Below, in pieces: positions 33,236-41,329 of a stretch of DNA of 48,117 bases (the first letter of the stretch is position 1; each line of letters starts with the position of its first letter). This DNA comes from Microcaldota archaeon (GTDB lineage Archaea; Micrarchaeota; Micrarchaeia; Anstonellales; JAGGVH01). The position numbers and the translations under genes were made by a program. Below the pieces are notes generated by a model. The model searched no databases. It was not told the origin of the DNA and saw only the letters and a program-made list of their open reading frames with translations. The stretch lies in NCBI GenBank assembly GCA_020854835.1, contig JAHKLX010000025.1, positions 1 to 48,117 on the forward strand. The letters are read 5' to 3'.

Positions 33236-35123
33236 AAAGATTTTCAAGGTGTGATATTCTTTCCAACTCTCCGAATGAAACATTATGTCTGAACAAACCT
33301 GTTTCATTTATTGCATTGTATATATCTATATGAATTGCATCAATTCCAGTCCCAGATCTATTTGTTAATAGTATGCTTCTAAAAGTTCCATCTTTGACTA
33401 CTCCCCCGTGTTCATTTACAAATGCATATGTAACACTTTTTACTTTGTTATCCGCAGTATCTAGATAAGTTACAACTATTTTATTTTCTTTGCTACCTAC
33501 CCATTTGATATCCTGAACTGGTTTGCCCAATCTATTATGTTTTTGTTTTATAACTTCCACAGTAAATTTCTGTGCTTTGGAGTATTCCAAATTTCCGCTC
33601 GGAACACATGAGGCTTCAACTTTCAAAGCAGAGGGTATTTTTTTAGATTCTAACACTCCTATTTTACTATCTTTTAAAAATTGAGAATATTTTGCTGATG
33701 AGTTTTCAGTAGTGAAAATCAAGCAAGGATCTCTCTTTCCTTCTCTACCTGCTTTCGTTATATTGATAACTTCATCAATGACCCTATCATCTATCAATGC
33801 ACCTCTTTGCCACAAAACCTTATCAGTAACATGTATTTTTCCTTTAGTTTCCAACACTCTAAAAACATCATCTAGTTGTTGTCTTGCTGCTTTATCAACA
33901 ATATTATTTAGAAATTTTTCCTTTGTTTCTACAGTCACTCTCATTTCAAACATGGTTTTATCCCCGCACCCGAAACCCAAATCATCAACCAGGTCAGTTA
34001 TTCGTTTTTCAAATATTTCATAGGGATTTCTTCCAGTTCTAATTGCTTCGTCAACTGATTCATTCCATATCTTATTTAGGTAATCAGAATCCATCGTGGC
34101 ATACTTATATTCGCTTGGATCTTCAAAGAAATTTTTCATATTTTCATTCCATTCTGGAGAACCTCTAAGTGTATGAGACATTTCAACAGTTTCTACGAGT
34201 GATTCAGTTACAGATACTGATGCCGCATGAATAGATGGGACGGCTGCTAGTTTAAGTGTCATTTCAAATGCTTTTGTCCTTTCAACAGTGAGCCCAACAA
34301 TTTCCTGAACAGTTGTTATAGTGGCACTTCCGCCCCCACTACCCATAATTGTGTTTGGAATAAACCTGCCTGTAGCATCTATCGTGCCGACAGCAGATAT
34401 TTTGTTTCCTGCTGTTTGAAATGCAAAGGGGAGAGGTTTAGGTGAAAGTTGGGAAGCAGCTATTTGGAGTTCTGCCACACCTGTTTTTACAGCACCCCAA
34501 AGCTTTGTGAGCCCTGCTTTTACAATGCTTGCTATTCCCATTATTGCAAGTATATCCATTGCAGTATTTAATAATGCCAGATTAAAAAGAAAACCAGCCA
34601 TTTTTGCGTTTTCAACTGTAGGATCGAGCACACAATTTTGATATGCTTTCGCAAAGTTTTTCCATATCCCGTAGCAGGTTAAATTCTCAAGAATCCATTC
34701 TTTACCCCTGCCCAATTCTTTTGCCCGTTTGTAATTGCTAACAACAGTTTGTATGCCTTCTTTTGCTTGTGGAACTGCGATCCCTGCGAGCCATGGGAAG
34801 TACTCCATAAATGTCAATATGTCGCCTTGGTCCAAGGCATTGTCGCGTATTGCACTACTTTCACAAAACATTTCTCCAAATTTTCTACCTATTCCTATTA
34901 TCATATCTTTCTCCAAACTTTTTCCATAGAACAGGGAGGGTACCCATGTTTGGGTGTATGAGATTATACTGCTCCCTACAAAAAGATGGTTTCTCAGGGG
35001 GGCGTCTCTAGGAAGGGTTCCAATAGGGAGGTTTTCTCTTGGTTTTAAAATTTTTTTAATTTCATCTATCCTTTTTGCAGATGTTGATTTATCTTCATCT
35101 AAATTGGATTTGTGCATTACCAT
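33225..35123 (-). CDS. Large protein of unknown function with a hydrophobic middle segment
   Basis: This 632-aa protein has no recognised family. Its N-terminal 170 residues are mixed helical with several Trp and Cys. Residues about 172-215 form a hydrophobic region that could be one or two membrane helices (MAGFLFNLALLNTAMDILAI). A Gly/Ser-rich segment follows near 263-270, then a charged C-terminal domain of about 330 residues with alternating strands and helices (KWVGSKENKIVVTYLDTADNKV). There is no signal peptide at the start. A TATA element at 35141-35150 predicts a leaderless start at ATG 35123. Its place between the RNA-ligase-like gene and the tRNA operon gives no functional clue. Confidence 0.7.
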   Translation of the reverse strand: MVMHKSNLDEDKSTSAKRIDEIKKILKPRENLPIGTLPRDAPLRNHLFVGSSIISYTQTWVPSLFYGKSLEKDMIIGIGRKFGEMFCESSAIRDNALDQGDILTFMEYFPWLAGIAVPQAKEGIQTVVSNYKRAKELGRGKEWILENLTCYGIWKNFAKAYQNCVLDPTVENAKMAGFLFNLALLNTAMDILAIMGIASIVKAGLTKLWGAVKTGVAELQIAASQLSPKPLPFAFQTAGNKISAVGTIDATGRFIPNTIMGSGGGSATITTVQEIVGLTVERTKAFEMTLKLAAVPSIHAASVSVTESLVETVEMSHTLRGSPEWNENMKNFFEDPSEYKYATMDSDYLNKIWNESVDEAIRTGRNPYEIFEKRITDLVDDLGFGCGDKTMFEMRVTVETKEKFLNNIVDKAARQQLDDVFRVLETKGKIHVTDKVLWQRGALIDDRVIDEVINITKAGREGKRDPCLIFTTENSSAKYSQFLKDSKIGVLESKKIPSALKVEASCVPSGNLEYSKAQKFTVEVIKQKHNRLGKPVQDIKWVGSKENKIVVTYLDTADNKVKSVTYAFVNEHGGVVKDGTFRSILLTNRSGTGIDAIHIDIYNAINETGLFRHNVSFGELERISHLENLFIP

Positions 35124-35140
35124 AATTATTTCATGTTAAA

Positions 35141-35150
35141 TAAATTTAAA
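35141..35150 (-). promoter_or_regulatory. TATA box for the 33225-35123 gene
   Basis: The minus strand reads TTTAAATTTA, centred about 25 nt upstream of ATG 35123, with no ribosome site. This is consistent with a leaderless transcript separate from the translation operon that ends at 35161. Confidence 0.5.
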
Positions 35151-35160
35151 TTACTTTCAT

Positions 35161-35499
35161 TTATTTCAAGAATTTTTTTATTCCGACTTCTGCTTCCTTC
35201 TTCTTAGATTTGGTTTTTAAGAGAATAATAATTTCATGAGCTTTTTTCTTAAGTTCAGAGTATGCTACAATCGCTGCAGCACATCTATTAATCCTTGAAG
35301 GAGCACTTTCTTTTATAATTTGCAATGCATGATGATATATTTTTTCATCATACTTCTCAATTTGTATAGTATATTCTTCAATTTTTCCCATAACTTCTTT
35401 TTTATTAAGTTTGGATATACGTTTTTGAAAAGAATTCATAGATCTAAGCTTTTTTTCCATTACCCTTATTTTTGGGTCAGTGGTTAGATGCGATAACAT
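35161..35499 (-). CDS. Small basic helical protein of unknown function
   Basis: This 112-aa protein is Lys-rich and predicted helical (KIEEYTIQIEKYDEKIYHHALQII, shown in pieces: KIEEYTIQIEKY and DEKIYHHALQII). It ends in a basic tail KTKSKKKEAEVGIKKFLK. There is no membrane segment. It starts one base after the TrmJ stop, so it is the last gene of the pheT-sua5-hemK-trmJ operon. A role near RNA is plausible from its charge and neighbours, but I do not recognise the family. Confidence 0.7.
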   Translation of the reverse strand: MLSHLTTDPKIRVMEKKLRSMNSFQKRISKLNKKEVMGKIEEYTIQIEKYDEKIYHHALQIIKESAPSRINRCAAAIVAYSELKKKAHEIIILLKTKSKKKEAEVGIKKFLK

Positions 35500-35500
35500 A

Positions 35501-36217
35501 CTATCTTTTCCTCACTGCTTTTTTTAATCCTTTTCCTAGAACTTTTTCAGCCCTATGGAAAGATGCCACGATACAATTTGCTTCAATCTCAGTGGGTTCA
35601 CCTCGAGAAATTACGTTTCTAAACGCTTGTTTTATCTTATCTCCTTTTCTAATCTGCGTCATCAGACTTAAAGTATCCAAAAAAGAATTAAACATTTTGC
35701 AAGTGTTTTCTATATCCCCTATATCTTGCTTCCCCGTTTTTATTTGTTCAAGTTCATAAGCAACAACCGCAACAGAATGGGACAGGTTCATAACAGGGTA
35801 TTCTTCTGCAGTGGGTATTGTTATAAAGTAATTACACAAAACACTTTCTTTTTCATTTAATCCAGTACCTTCTCTTCCAAAAACAACTAATATTTTTCCT
35901 TTTCTGTTTAGCTTTTCTCCAACTTTTTTCAATGATATCATTTTTCTCATAATTCCCTTTCTAAATCTTCCCCTAACGCCACTTGTTCCAATTGTAAGGT
36001 CTGGTTTTATTTTCTCTACTGCTTCTTCTATGCTGTTGTAAATTTTTGCATTTTTTATTAACGAATATGCTTTTTTAGAAAACATTTTAATTTCTTTTTC
36101 ATTCAAATCAACTTGGGGGTTTACAATATGTATTTTTTTTACTCCAAAATTCATCAATACTCTAGCAATTGCGCCCAAATTTATTGGAAATTCAGGTTCA
36201 ACAAGCAAATATTCCAT
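35501..36217 (-). CDS. trmJ: tRNA (cytidine/uridine-2'-O-)-methyltransferase TrmJ
   Basis: This 238-aa SPOUT enzyme methylates the ribose at tRNA position 32. The knotted-fold motifs are clear: EPEFPINLGAIARVLMNFGV (8-27), IGTSGVRGRFR, ILVVFGREGTGLNEKE with the SAM-binding loop, ITIPT and YPVMNLSHSVAVVAYEL. Length is typical for archaeal TrmJ. GGTGGT lies before ATG 36217, inside the end of the HemK-like gene, so translation is coupled. It is part of a tRNA/translation operon with PheT and Sua5. Confidence 0.92.
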   Translation of the reverse strand: MEYLLVEPEFPINLGAIARVLMNFGVKKIHIVNPQVDLNEKEIKMFSKKAYSLIKNAKIYNSIEEAVEKIKPDLTIGTSGVRGRFRKGIMRKMISLKKVGEKLNRKGKILVVFGREGTGLNEKESVLCNYFITIPTAEEYPVMNLSHSVAVVAYELEQIKTGKQDIGDIENTCKMFNSFLDTLSLMTQIRKGDKIKQAFRNVISRGEPTEIEANCIVASFHRAEKVLGKGLKKAVRKR

Positions 36218-36823
36218 TCATACCACCTTCTTTACCCATATTATGCTTAATTTTTCAAAGAAAAAACTTTTTGAATCAACTATTTCTACCAAAAATCCTT
36301 TACTTTTTAATTTTTTAATTGTTTTATTCGTGTTATCTAGAGAACTATCAACCATCAAAACCTGTCCTTTTTCTGTCAAATGATCTGAAAAAGTTTCAAT
36401 GAATCTATCAATCACGTTTCTCCCAGTTTTTCCTCCGTCCAGCGCTTCGTTCAATTTACCTTTTATTTTTGATGATTCATCAGTTGGCAGATAAGGGGGA
36501 TTAAACAGAATCAAGTCATATTTTTCATCTATCTTATCAAATAAATCAGATTCAATGAAATTTCCACTGACTCCAAAAAATTTTGTATTCTTTTTTGCAC
36601 ATATTAACGCATGTTTCATTTTATCTAGAAATGCTATTGTTTTAACAAAATTTGATGCGTATATTCCTACAATTCCAGTTCCGCAACAAATATCCAAACA
36701 TTTTTCACTACCGTCTAATTTTATTTTTTCAATACTATCCATCAATAAAAAACTATCATCTGCAGGAGGATAAACATCTTTACAATTTTTTATATTATGC
36801 ACTAAATATTCTTTATCAATCAT
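36218..36823 (-). CDS. HemK/Mtq2-like class I methyltransferase
   Basis: This 201-aa SAM-dependent methyltransferase has YPPADDSFLLMDSI (18-31), the SAM loop LDICCGTGIVGIYA (43-56) and the catalytic NPPY (108-111). NPPY with this short, N-domain-less form matches archaeal/eukaryotic Mtq2, which methylates the Gln of the GGQ motif in the release factor, usually with Trm112. Trm112 is not visible here. GAGGATAAAA precedes ATG 36823, two bases after the Sua5 stop. Context with translation genes supports the release-factor role. Confidence 0.88.
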   Translation of the reverse strand: MIDKEYLVHNIKNCKDVYPPADDSFLLMDSIEKIKLDGSEKCLDICCGTGIVGIYASNFVKTIAFLDKMKHALICAKKNTKFFGVSGNFIESDLFDKIDEKYDLILFNPPYLPTDESSKIKGKLNEALDGGKTGRNVIDRFIETFSDHLTEKGQVLMVDSSLDNTNKTIKKLKSKGFLVEIVDSKSFFFEKLSIIWVKKVV

Positions 36824-36825
36824 TT

Positions 36826-37371
36826 TTATCCTCTCAATATACTGCCAGTATAAGGGTTTATCACTTTTGATGCACTAGTTTGTAAATGACCTTCATAAAC
36901 TACCGAATCAATCTTTTCTATTATCTCTATATCTATATTACTCATGTTGTATGGGACTAATTTTGAACCCGATACATTTGCACTTGTAGAAATTATTGGA
37001 TTTCCTAATTCCTCAACAACTTTTGATATCCAATGGGGAATTATTCTAACTCCTACATAACCGTCTTTATAGAAGCATTTACTATCTACTTTTTCTATCC
37101 AATTTTTTGGCTTTAACAAAAGTGTATAGGCCCCAACATATTTCTTCAAATCTATATTTTCAACATAAAAGTTTTCTTGAATAGAATCTATATTAGGATA
37201 CAAAAGAGAAACTGGATTCTCCAACTTTCTATTTTTAATGATAAATACCTTCTCAACTGCTTTAGAATTAAAAGCATCACACCCTATTCCGTATATGGTG
37301 TCAGTAGGATAAATAATAATTCCCCCTGATAATAAAGTATCTAAAATCCTTTTTTCAATAATTGTCAGCAT
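36826..37371 (-). CDS. sua5: L-threonylcarbamoyladenylate synthase (Sua5/YrdC domain)
   Basis: This 181-aa YrdC-type protein makes threonylcarbamoyl-AMP, the precursor of the t6A modification at tRNA position 37. Motifs include GGIIIYPTDTIYGIGCDAF (16-34), KNRKLENPVSLL, YTLLLKPK, VGVRIIPH and GNPIISTSANVSG. It lacks the extra Sua5 C-terminal domain, so it is the short (YrdC-only) form. GGTGAATAA precedes ATG 37371 and includes the PheT stop. KEOPS genes, which finish the modification, are not in the window. Confidence 0.92.
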   Translation of the reverse strand: MLTIIEKRILDTLLSGGIIIYPTDTIYGIGCDAFNSKAVEKVFIIKNRKLENPVSLLYPNIDSIQENFYVENIDLKKYVGAYTLLLKPKNWIEKVDSKCFYKDGYVGVRIIPHWISKVVEELGNPIISTSANVSGSKLVPYNMSNIDIEIIEKIDSVVYEGHLQTSASKVINPYTGSILRG

Positions 37372-37375
37372 TTAT

Positions 37376-38926
37376 TCACCACAATTCGGTTTCTAAATAA
37401 AGTACGGGTTGTTCAATGCCGAAATTATCAATTATCTCGGGATGGACCTCACCAAAAATCCCAACCGCAATTTTCTCGTGGATTAAAATTGCACACCTAC
37501 CTTCGATAAATCGTGTATCCTCATGAGGTAGTATATGTATTTCTTTTCCACTTTCTTTTATTAGGGATTGTACAACTGATGATATGTGAGAAAAAGTTGC
37601 CCCAGGATAACACATTGCAGCTCCCAAAATTTTTCTCTCTGGTTCTACTACAGTTCCAATCTCATATATTTTATGGGGCATACTTATTTTTTTACTTTCA
37701 GCAAGAACCCCCATTATTCCTGGCATTAAAAGAGGTCTGAATAAAGTACAGTCTTCACTCAGGGGATTAATTATTTCAAGCAGTTTATCAAGTTTAATTC
37801 TGCACATGGCCAATTTTTCTTTGTTTGTCAAAGTCCACGTCATAATTTCCATAAATCCCAAACCTGTTAAAATATCATGAAAACAATGATCTTTCAACCC
37901 TTCCCCTACTGTTGATATTTTTGGAAAAGTTGGTGTTATATTATCATAGCCATAGGCTATCAACATATCTTCAGCAATATCTACCGGCCCTATAATATCA
38001 ATTCTATACGTCGGGGGCAAAACATAATCTTTTTTTAATTCAAAACCCATTGAATTTAATAATTCTTCTGTTTCTTTTTTTGAAAGTTTTTTATCAATAA
38101 ATGTTTTTATGAATTTAGTTGGCAGTTTGTATTTTTTAGAATCTAAGTCAGGGTATGTTATTTTTCCTATTTTTATGGGATGAATCTTCCCACCCATTTC
38201 TGCCAAAAGTGTAAGAGTTATGTTCAATGCACCCACCAAGGCTTTTTCATCAGTTCCTGTCATATCAATAAAAATATTTCTTTTCCCCGGTTTCAATCTA
38301 GTTCTTTCTGCGTTTATTATTGGTGGAAAAGAAACAATTCCTTTTTGATCCTCTAAAAAAACACCTTCATTGTTTTTAGTCAATTCTGCATATTTAATTC
38401 CTTTTTCTGTTTTTTCAACAATTTCCAAACTATTCATTTCTTTAGTTTCATCTAAGGGTATAAATTTCACTTTATTTAGTTGAGATTTATAGTATTTCAA
38501 CGGGAATTCAATTGTATCTAAATCATGTAATCCCACAGCAATTTTTTTTCGTTTTCTGCCAAAAGTCAAGTGTATTTTTTCTTGGAATTGCATCAGATCT
38601 ATTAAATCCTCTTCAGTCATGACTACATCTTTAACAACAGCACCCACAATAAAAGGTCTCAAATCTTTTACTGAATCATCCACAACAATATCTCCATATA
38701 TCTTTTTAGATTCAAGTTTGTATTTTCTTGGTTTTTTTGTTTTATAAACTTCAACCATTCTTTTCAAACCATAAATACTAAGCAAATCAGGTCTATCTGG
38801 ATTAATTTCAAATTCTATTTGTTCTTCTTTATTTTCAACCTGAACTCCTAGATTGGGAAGTGATTCCAAATCTTTTTTTGAAAGTAATCTATACACATAC
38901 TCTTTTTCAAATCTAACAACTGCCAT
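37376..38926 (-). CDS. pheT: Phenylalanyl-tRNA synthetase beta subunit
   Basis: This 516-aa protein is the archaeal/eukaryotic-size beta chain of PheRS. FEINPDRPDLLSIYGL (54-69), the B3/4 domain with RPFIVGAVV and GLHDLD, the B5 domain ending PPTYRIDIIGPVDIAEDML, and the inactive catalytic-like domain (ILTGLGFMEIMTWTL, NPLSEDCTLFRPLLMPG) are in the expected order. It pairs with PheS, which is not in the window. AGGTGA at 38931-38936 lies four bases before ATG 38926 and is made from the last codons of the small upstream gene, so the two are coupled. Confidence 0.95.
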   Translation of the reverse strand: MAVVRFEKEYVYRLLSKKDLESLPNLGVQVENKEEQIEFEINPDRPDLLSIYGLKRMVEVYKTKKPRKYKLESKKIYGDIVVDDSVKDLRPFIVGAVVKDVVMTEEDLIDLMQFQEKIHLTFGRKRKKIAVGLHDLDTIEFPLKYYKSQLNKVKFIPLDETKEMNSLEIVEKTEKGIKYAELTKNNEGVFLEDQKGIVSFPPIINAERTRLKPGKRNIFIDMTGTDEKALVGALNITLTLLAEMGGKIHPIKIGKITYPDLDSKKYKLPTKFIKTFIDKKLSKKETEELLNSMGFELKKDYVLPPTYRIDIIGPVDIAEDMLIAYGYDNITPTFPKISTVGEGLKDHCFHDILTGLGFMEIMTWTLTNKEKLAMCRIKLDKLLEIINPLSEDCTLFRPLLMPGIMGVLAESKKISMPHKIYEIGTVVEPERKILGAAMCYPGATFSHISSVVQSLIKESGKEIHILPHEDTRFIEGRCAILIHEKIAVGIFGEVHPEIIDNFGIEQPVLYLETELW

Positions 38927-38930
38927 TTTA

Positions 38931-39050
38931 TCACCTCTTCATTTTATCTAATATTTTTTGGAAAAGGTTTTGTTTATTTTCTTTTACATCATATGTTCTA
39001 ATAAGTTTGTCTGTGCGGACAATTCTAAATTTCATATCTTCCGCCATCAT
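38931..39050 (-). CDS. 39-aa operon-embedded small protein
   Basis: This short frame (MMAEDMKFRIVRTDKL, then IRTYDVKENKQNLF and QKILDKMKR) fits exactly between the winged-helix gene ending at 39053 and PheT. GGTGATA lies immediately before its tandem ATG pair (39050, 39047), and its own TGA forms part of the PheT ribosome site. Ribosome site, start, stop and tight spacing on both sides argue that it is translated. The product is basic, with a short strand and a helix. I do not recognise a family. Confidence 0.65.
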   Translation of the reverse strand: MMAEDMKFRIVRTDKLIRTYDVKENKQNLFQKILDKMKR

Positions 39051-39052
39051 TA

Positions 39053-39811
39053 TCACCTAACCTTTTCAATAACTCCATCTTTCATAAGCATATTCAATCC
39101 CTGTTCAACTCTCCCGCTCGACAAGTTGTGTATTTTTGAAAATTCATCAACATTTATTGAACCTCTATTTGTTTTAAGCCAATCAACTATCATTTCTTTG
39201 AGTGTTTCCTCGCTGACCGATTCAAGAAACTTTACTTTTTCTTCGAGTTCTTTGTTTCGTGATTCTACTTCAAGCATTGTTTTGTTTATTTTCTGGTTAA
39301 TTTTTTCCGTTTCTTCAAATTTTATTTTTAATTTTTTATATTCTTCTCTAAGCGAGTCATGATTGCTTTTGAGTAAAATATAATCTCTAGTCAGTATGTC
39401 ATGAACACTACCAAACACATTAAATATCATTTTATATATTATTTGAGGATCAACCTCATAACCCTCCGTCAAAAGTAAAACTCTCAACAACAAACTAGTA
39501 ATTTCAAATTCTCTTAAACTTTTGCTATATTCTTTAGGGAGATTGTATTCTACAACTATTTGGTCTGGCTCAAAATCGAGGGTTATATATACATAAGGCA
39601 AACCCTTAATGGTTTCCCGTTCTACAATTTTTACATTCATTTTTTCTTTTGTAATATTTATTTCTCTAAAACCTAATTTTTCAATTGCCGTTTTGAGTTC
39701 TTTAACGTCTTTTGTCCGTTTTCCTTTCAATACAATTATCTTTTTATCACTGTTATCTTCTTCCTGTTTTTCTTCTTTATTTGAATCTTCAATTTTCTTT
39801 AATTTCTTCAT
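39053..39811 (-). CDS. Coiled-coil protein with C-terminal winged helix, cassette B
   Basis: From ATG 39811 (GGTGG six bases upstream) this is a 252-aa protein. A charged N-terminal tail is followed by a mixed alpha/beta domain (about 23-140; KIIVLKGKRTKDVKELKTAIEKL in part, then GLPYVYITLDFEPDQIVVEY). A coiled coil spans about 145-205, and a winged-helix-like end reads TNRGSINVDEFSKIHNLSSGRVEQGLNML in part. An upstream ATG 39844 lacks a ribosome site. It overlaps the end of the VirB4-like ATPase by 23 nt, so it is translationally coupled to it. It may be a cytoplasmic adaptor or regulator of the motor. The family is unknown. Confidence 0.78.
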   Translation of the reverse strand: MKKLKKIEDSNKEEKQEEDNSDKKIIVLKGKRTKDVKELKTAIEKLGFREINITKEKMNVKIVERETIKGLPYVYITLDFEPDQIVVEYNLPKEYSKSLREFEITSLLLRVLLLTEGYEVDPQIIYKMIFNVFGSVHDILTRDYILLKSNHDSLREEYKKLKIKFEETEKINQKINKTMLEVESRNKELEEKVKFLESVSEETLKEMIVDWLKTNRGSINVDEFSKIHNLSSGRVEQGLNMLMKDGVIEKVR

Positions 39812-41321
39812 CTTCAACCACCAATCTAACCAACTTATCTCCATCTATACCCATTTTTTCTCTCTGAAGTTTTGAAAATAAAGGTATCAATTCACCTTCT
39901 TTCAAACCCATTTCTCTCATAAATGTTATAATTGTGGAAGGTCCAAACCCATAACGTTCAAGTTTATTTATCAATTGAATAATATGTATGGTGTTGTCAT
40001 GTTCTTCAAATGTGGAACAGACATCTTGCACCTGCTTTGTATTCAAACCAAATTCTTTCAACTGCCTTTTGAACTTTTCCTTCTCAAAATTAATCTCCAT
40101 TCCATCACCTTTAAGTTTGTAATATGATAGAGGTTCTTCTCCATCTATTTTATCCAGCAAAATAATATTACTGAAATCTGTTTTTTGCGCGTATCCTAAA
40201 TAAACAACCGCTTCTCCTACTCCAAGTTTATCTATCTGTGAAGCTACAAAATCAGAGTAGTTTAATGAGGATCTGACATGGTCTTTAAAGTCTTTAAACA
40301 TCAACCTCATTATAAACAATGTTCCAACATTTGAAAAAATATCTTTATGGATATCAGTTGGATTTTGACTTGCCACAATCAATCCAAATTGGTATTTTCT
40401 ACCTTCCCTAACAATAGTTATCAAATCACTCCTATCATCTTTTGCTATTTTCCATGCTTCATCTGCAACAATAAACAATTTTAAACCTTTATCGGGGGAC
40501 CACCCTTCAAATCTCATTTTTTCTTTGAGCATTTGGAGAATAGTTAATCCTGCCAAACTACGCATTTCTTCTGAAGGTAATTCGTGAAGATCAATATTTA
40601 CTAGTCCTTTTTTGATTATAGTATCTAGGTTAACTGTGGATTGATGAGCAAAATAGTCGTTTCCTTTCATAACATAGGGTTTTAATCGGTGTATGCATTC
40701 CTGAACCTCATCTTTCTTTTTTTCAGTTTTCTGTGTTTTTTTTATTTTTTCCAGTTCTTTTATCACATCTTCTAAAACAGGAGGATTTTTATTTTCGAAT
40801 TTTGTCAAAATAAATTTCTTTTTCTTATATGCTTCGGTCAATGCTTGTTCAAGGAATCTTTTCTGTATCGAATATTTTCCTATATCTGTTAATATATCTA
40901 AAGCACTTACAATTTGTTTAATTCTTTGTATTGGTTTCATACCTGCCAAATCAAGCAAATTTAGATAGGAGCCTTGTCCAAACCTAAGCACCTCCCCACC
41001 AGTTTGCTCGACCCAACTATTATATTCTCCGACCCAATCTATTATCAAAGCATTTGTTCCCCATGTTAGATTTGCACGAGTAAGAAAAGTTTTTACCATG
41101 TATGATTTTCCAGCCCCTGTTACTCCGACTACAGATATGTGGGGATTAATCAGCATTCTAAAATCCCAGAAAAATGGAACATTCAATAATTTTGTTTTTG
41201 ATAGATAAACACCTTTAGTCGGGTCGCTTAACAAAAATTCTTTTGGGGGTTCAGGAGGGTGAACCCACAATCTCCTTCTAGAAAGTTTAGAGCTTAAAAT
41301 TTTATTAGGTTTTAAATACAT
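39789..41321 (-). CDS. VirB4/HerA-type secretion ATPase
   Basis: This 510-aa ATPase has an N-terminal strand region, then PHISVVGVTGAGKSYMVKT with Walker A GVTGAGKS (66-73), LIIDWVGEYNSW (92-103), a helical insertion (about 140-235), Walker B KLFIVADEAWK (281-291), the REGRKYQFGLIVASQNP block (306-321) and a long C-terminal tail. These motifs in this order are those of the VirB4/TraC/HerA clade (FtsK-HerA superfamily), motors of conjugation and type IV secretion. GGTGAATAA precedes ATG 41321. The gene just upstream encodes a membrane protein resembling the VirB4 N-terminal domain, so the VirB4 function is split over two genes. HerA DNA-repair partners (NurA, Mre11, Rad50) are absent, which favours a secretion role. 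Confidence 0.88.
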   Translation of the reverse strand: MYLKPNKILSSKLSRRRLWVHPPEPPKEFLLSDPTKGVYLSKTKLLNVPFFWDFRMLINPHISVVGVTGAGKSYMVKTFLTRANLTWGTNALIIDWVGEYNSWVEQTGGEVLRFGQGSYLNLLDLAGMKPIQRIKQIVSALDILTDIGKYSIQKRFLEQALTEAYKKKKFILTKFENKNPPVLEDVIKELEKIKKTQKTEKKKDEVQECIHRLKPYVMKGNDYFAHQSTVNLDTIIKKGLVNIDLHELPSEEMRSLAGLTILQMLKEKMRFEGWSPDKGLKLFIVADEAWKIAKDDRSDLITIVREGRKYQFGLIVASQNPTDIHKDIFSNVGTLFIMRLMFKDFKDHVRSSLNYSDFVASQIDKLGVGEAVVYLGYAQKTDFSNIILLDKIDGEEPLSYYKLKGDGMEINFEKEKFKRQLKEFGLNTKQVQDVCSTFEEHDNTIHIIQLINKLERYGFGPSTIITFMREMGLKEGELIPLFSKLQREKMGIDGDKLVRLVVEDEEIKEN

Positions 41322-41329
41322 TTATTCAC

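Noticed and set aside
39789..41321. ATPase as DNA-repair HerA
   Set aside because: No NurA, Mre11 or Rad50 gene is nearby, and a VirB4 N-terminal-like membrane protein is coupled to it. A tree is still needed to exclude this.
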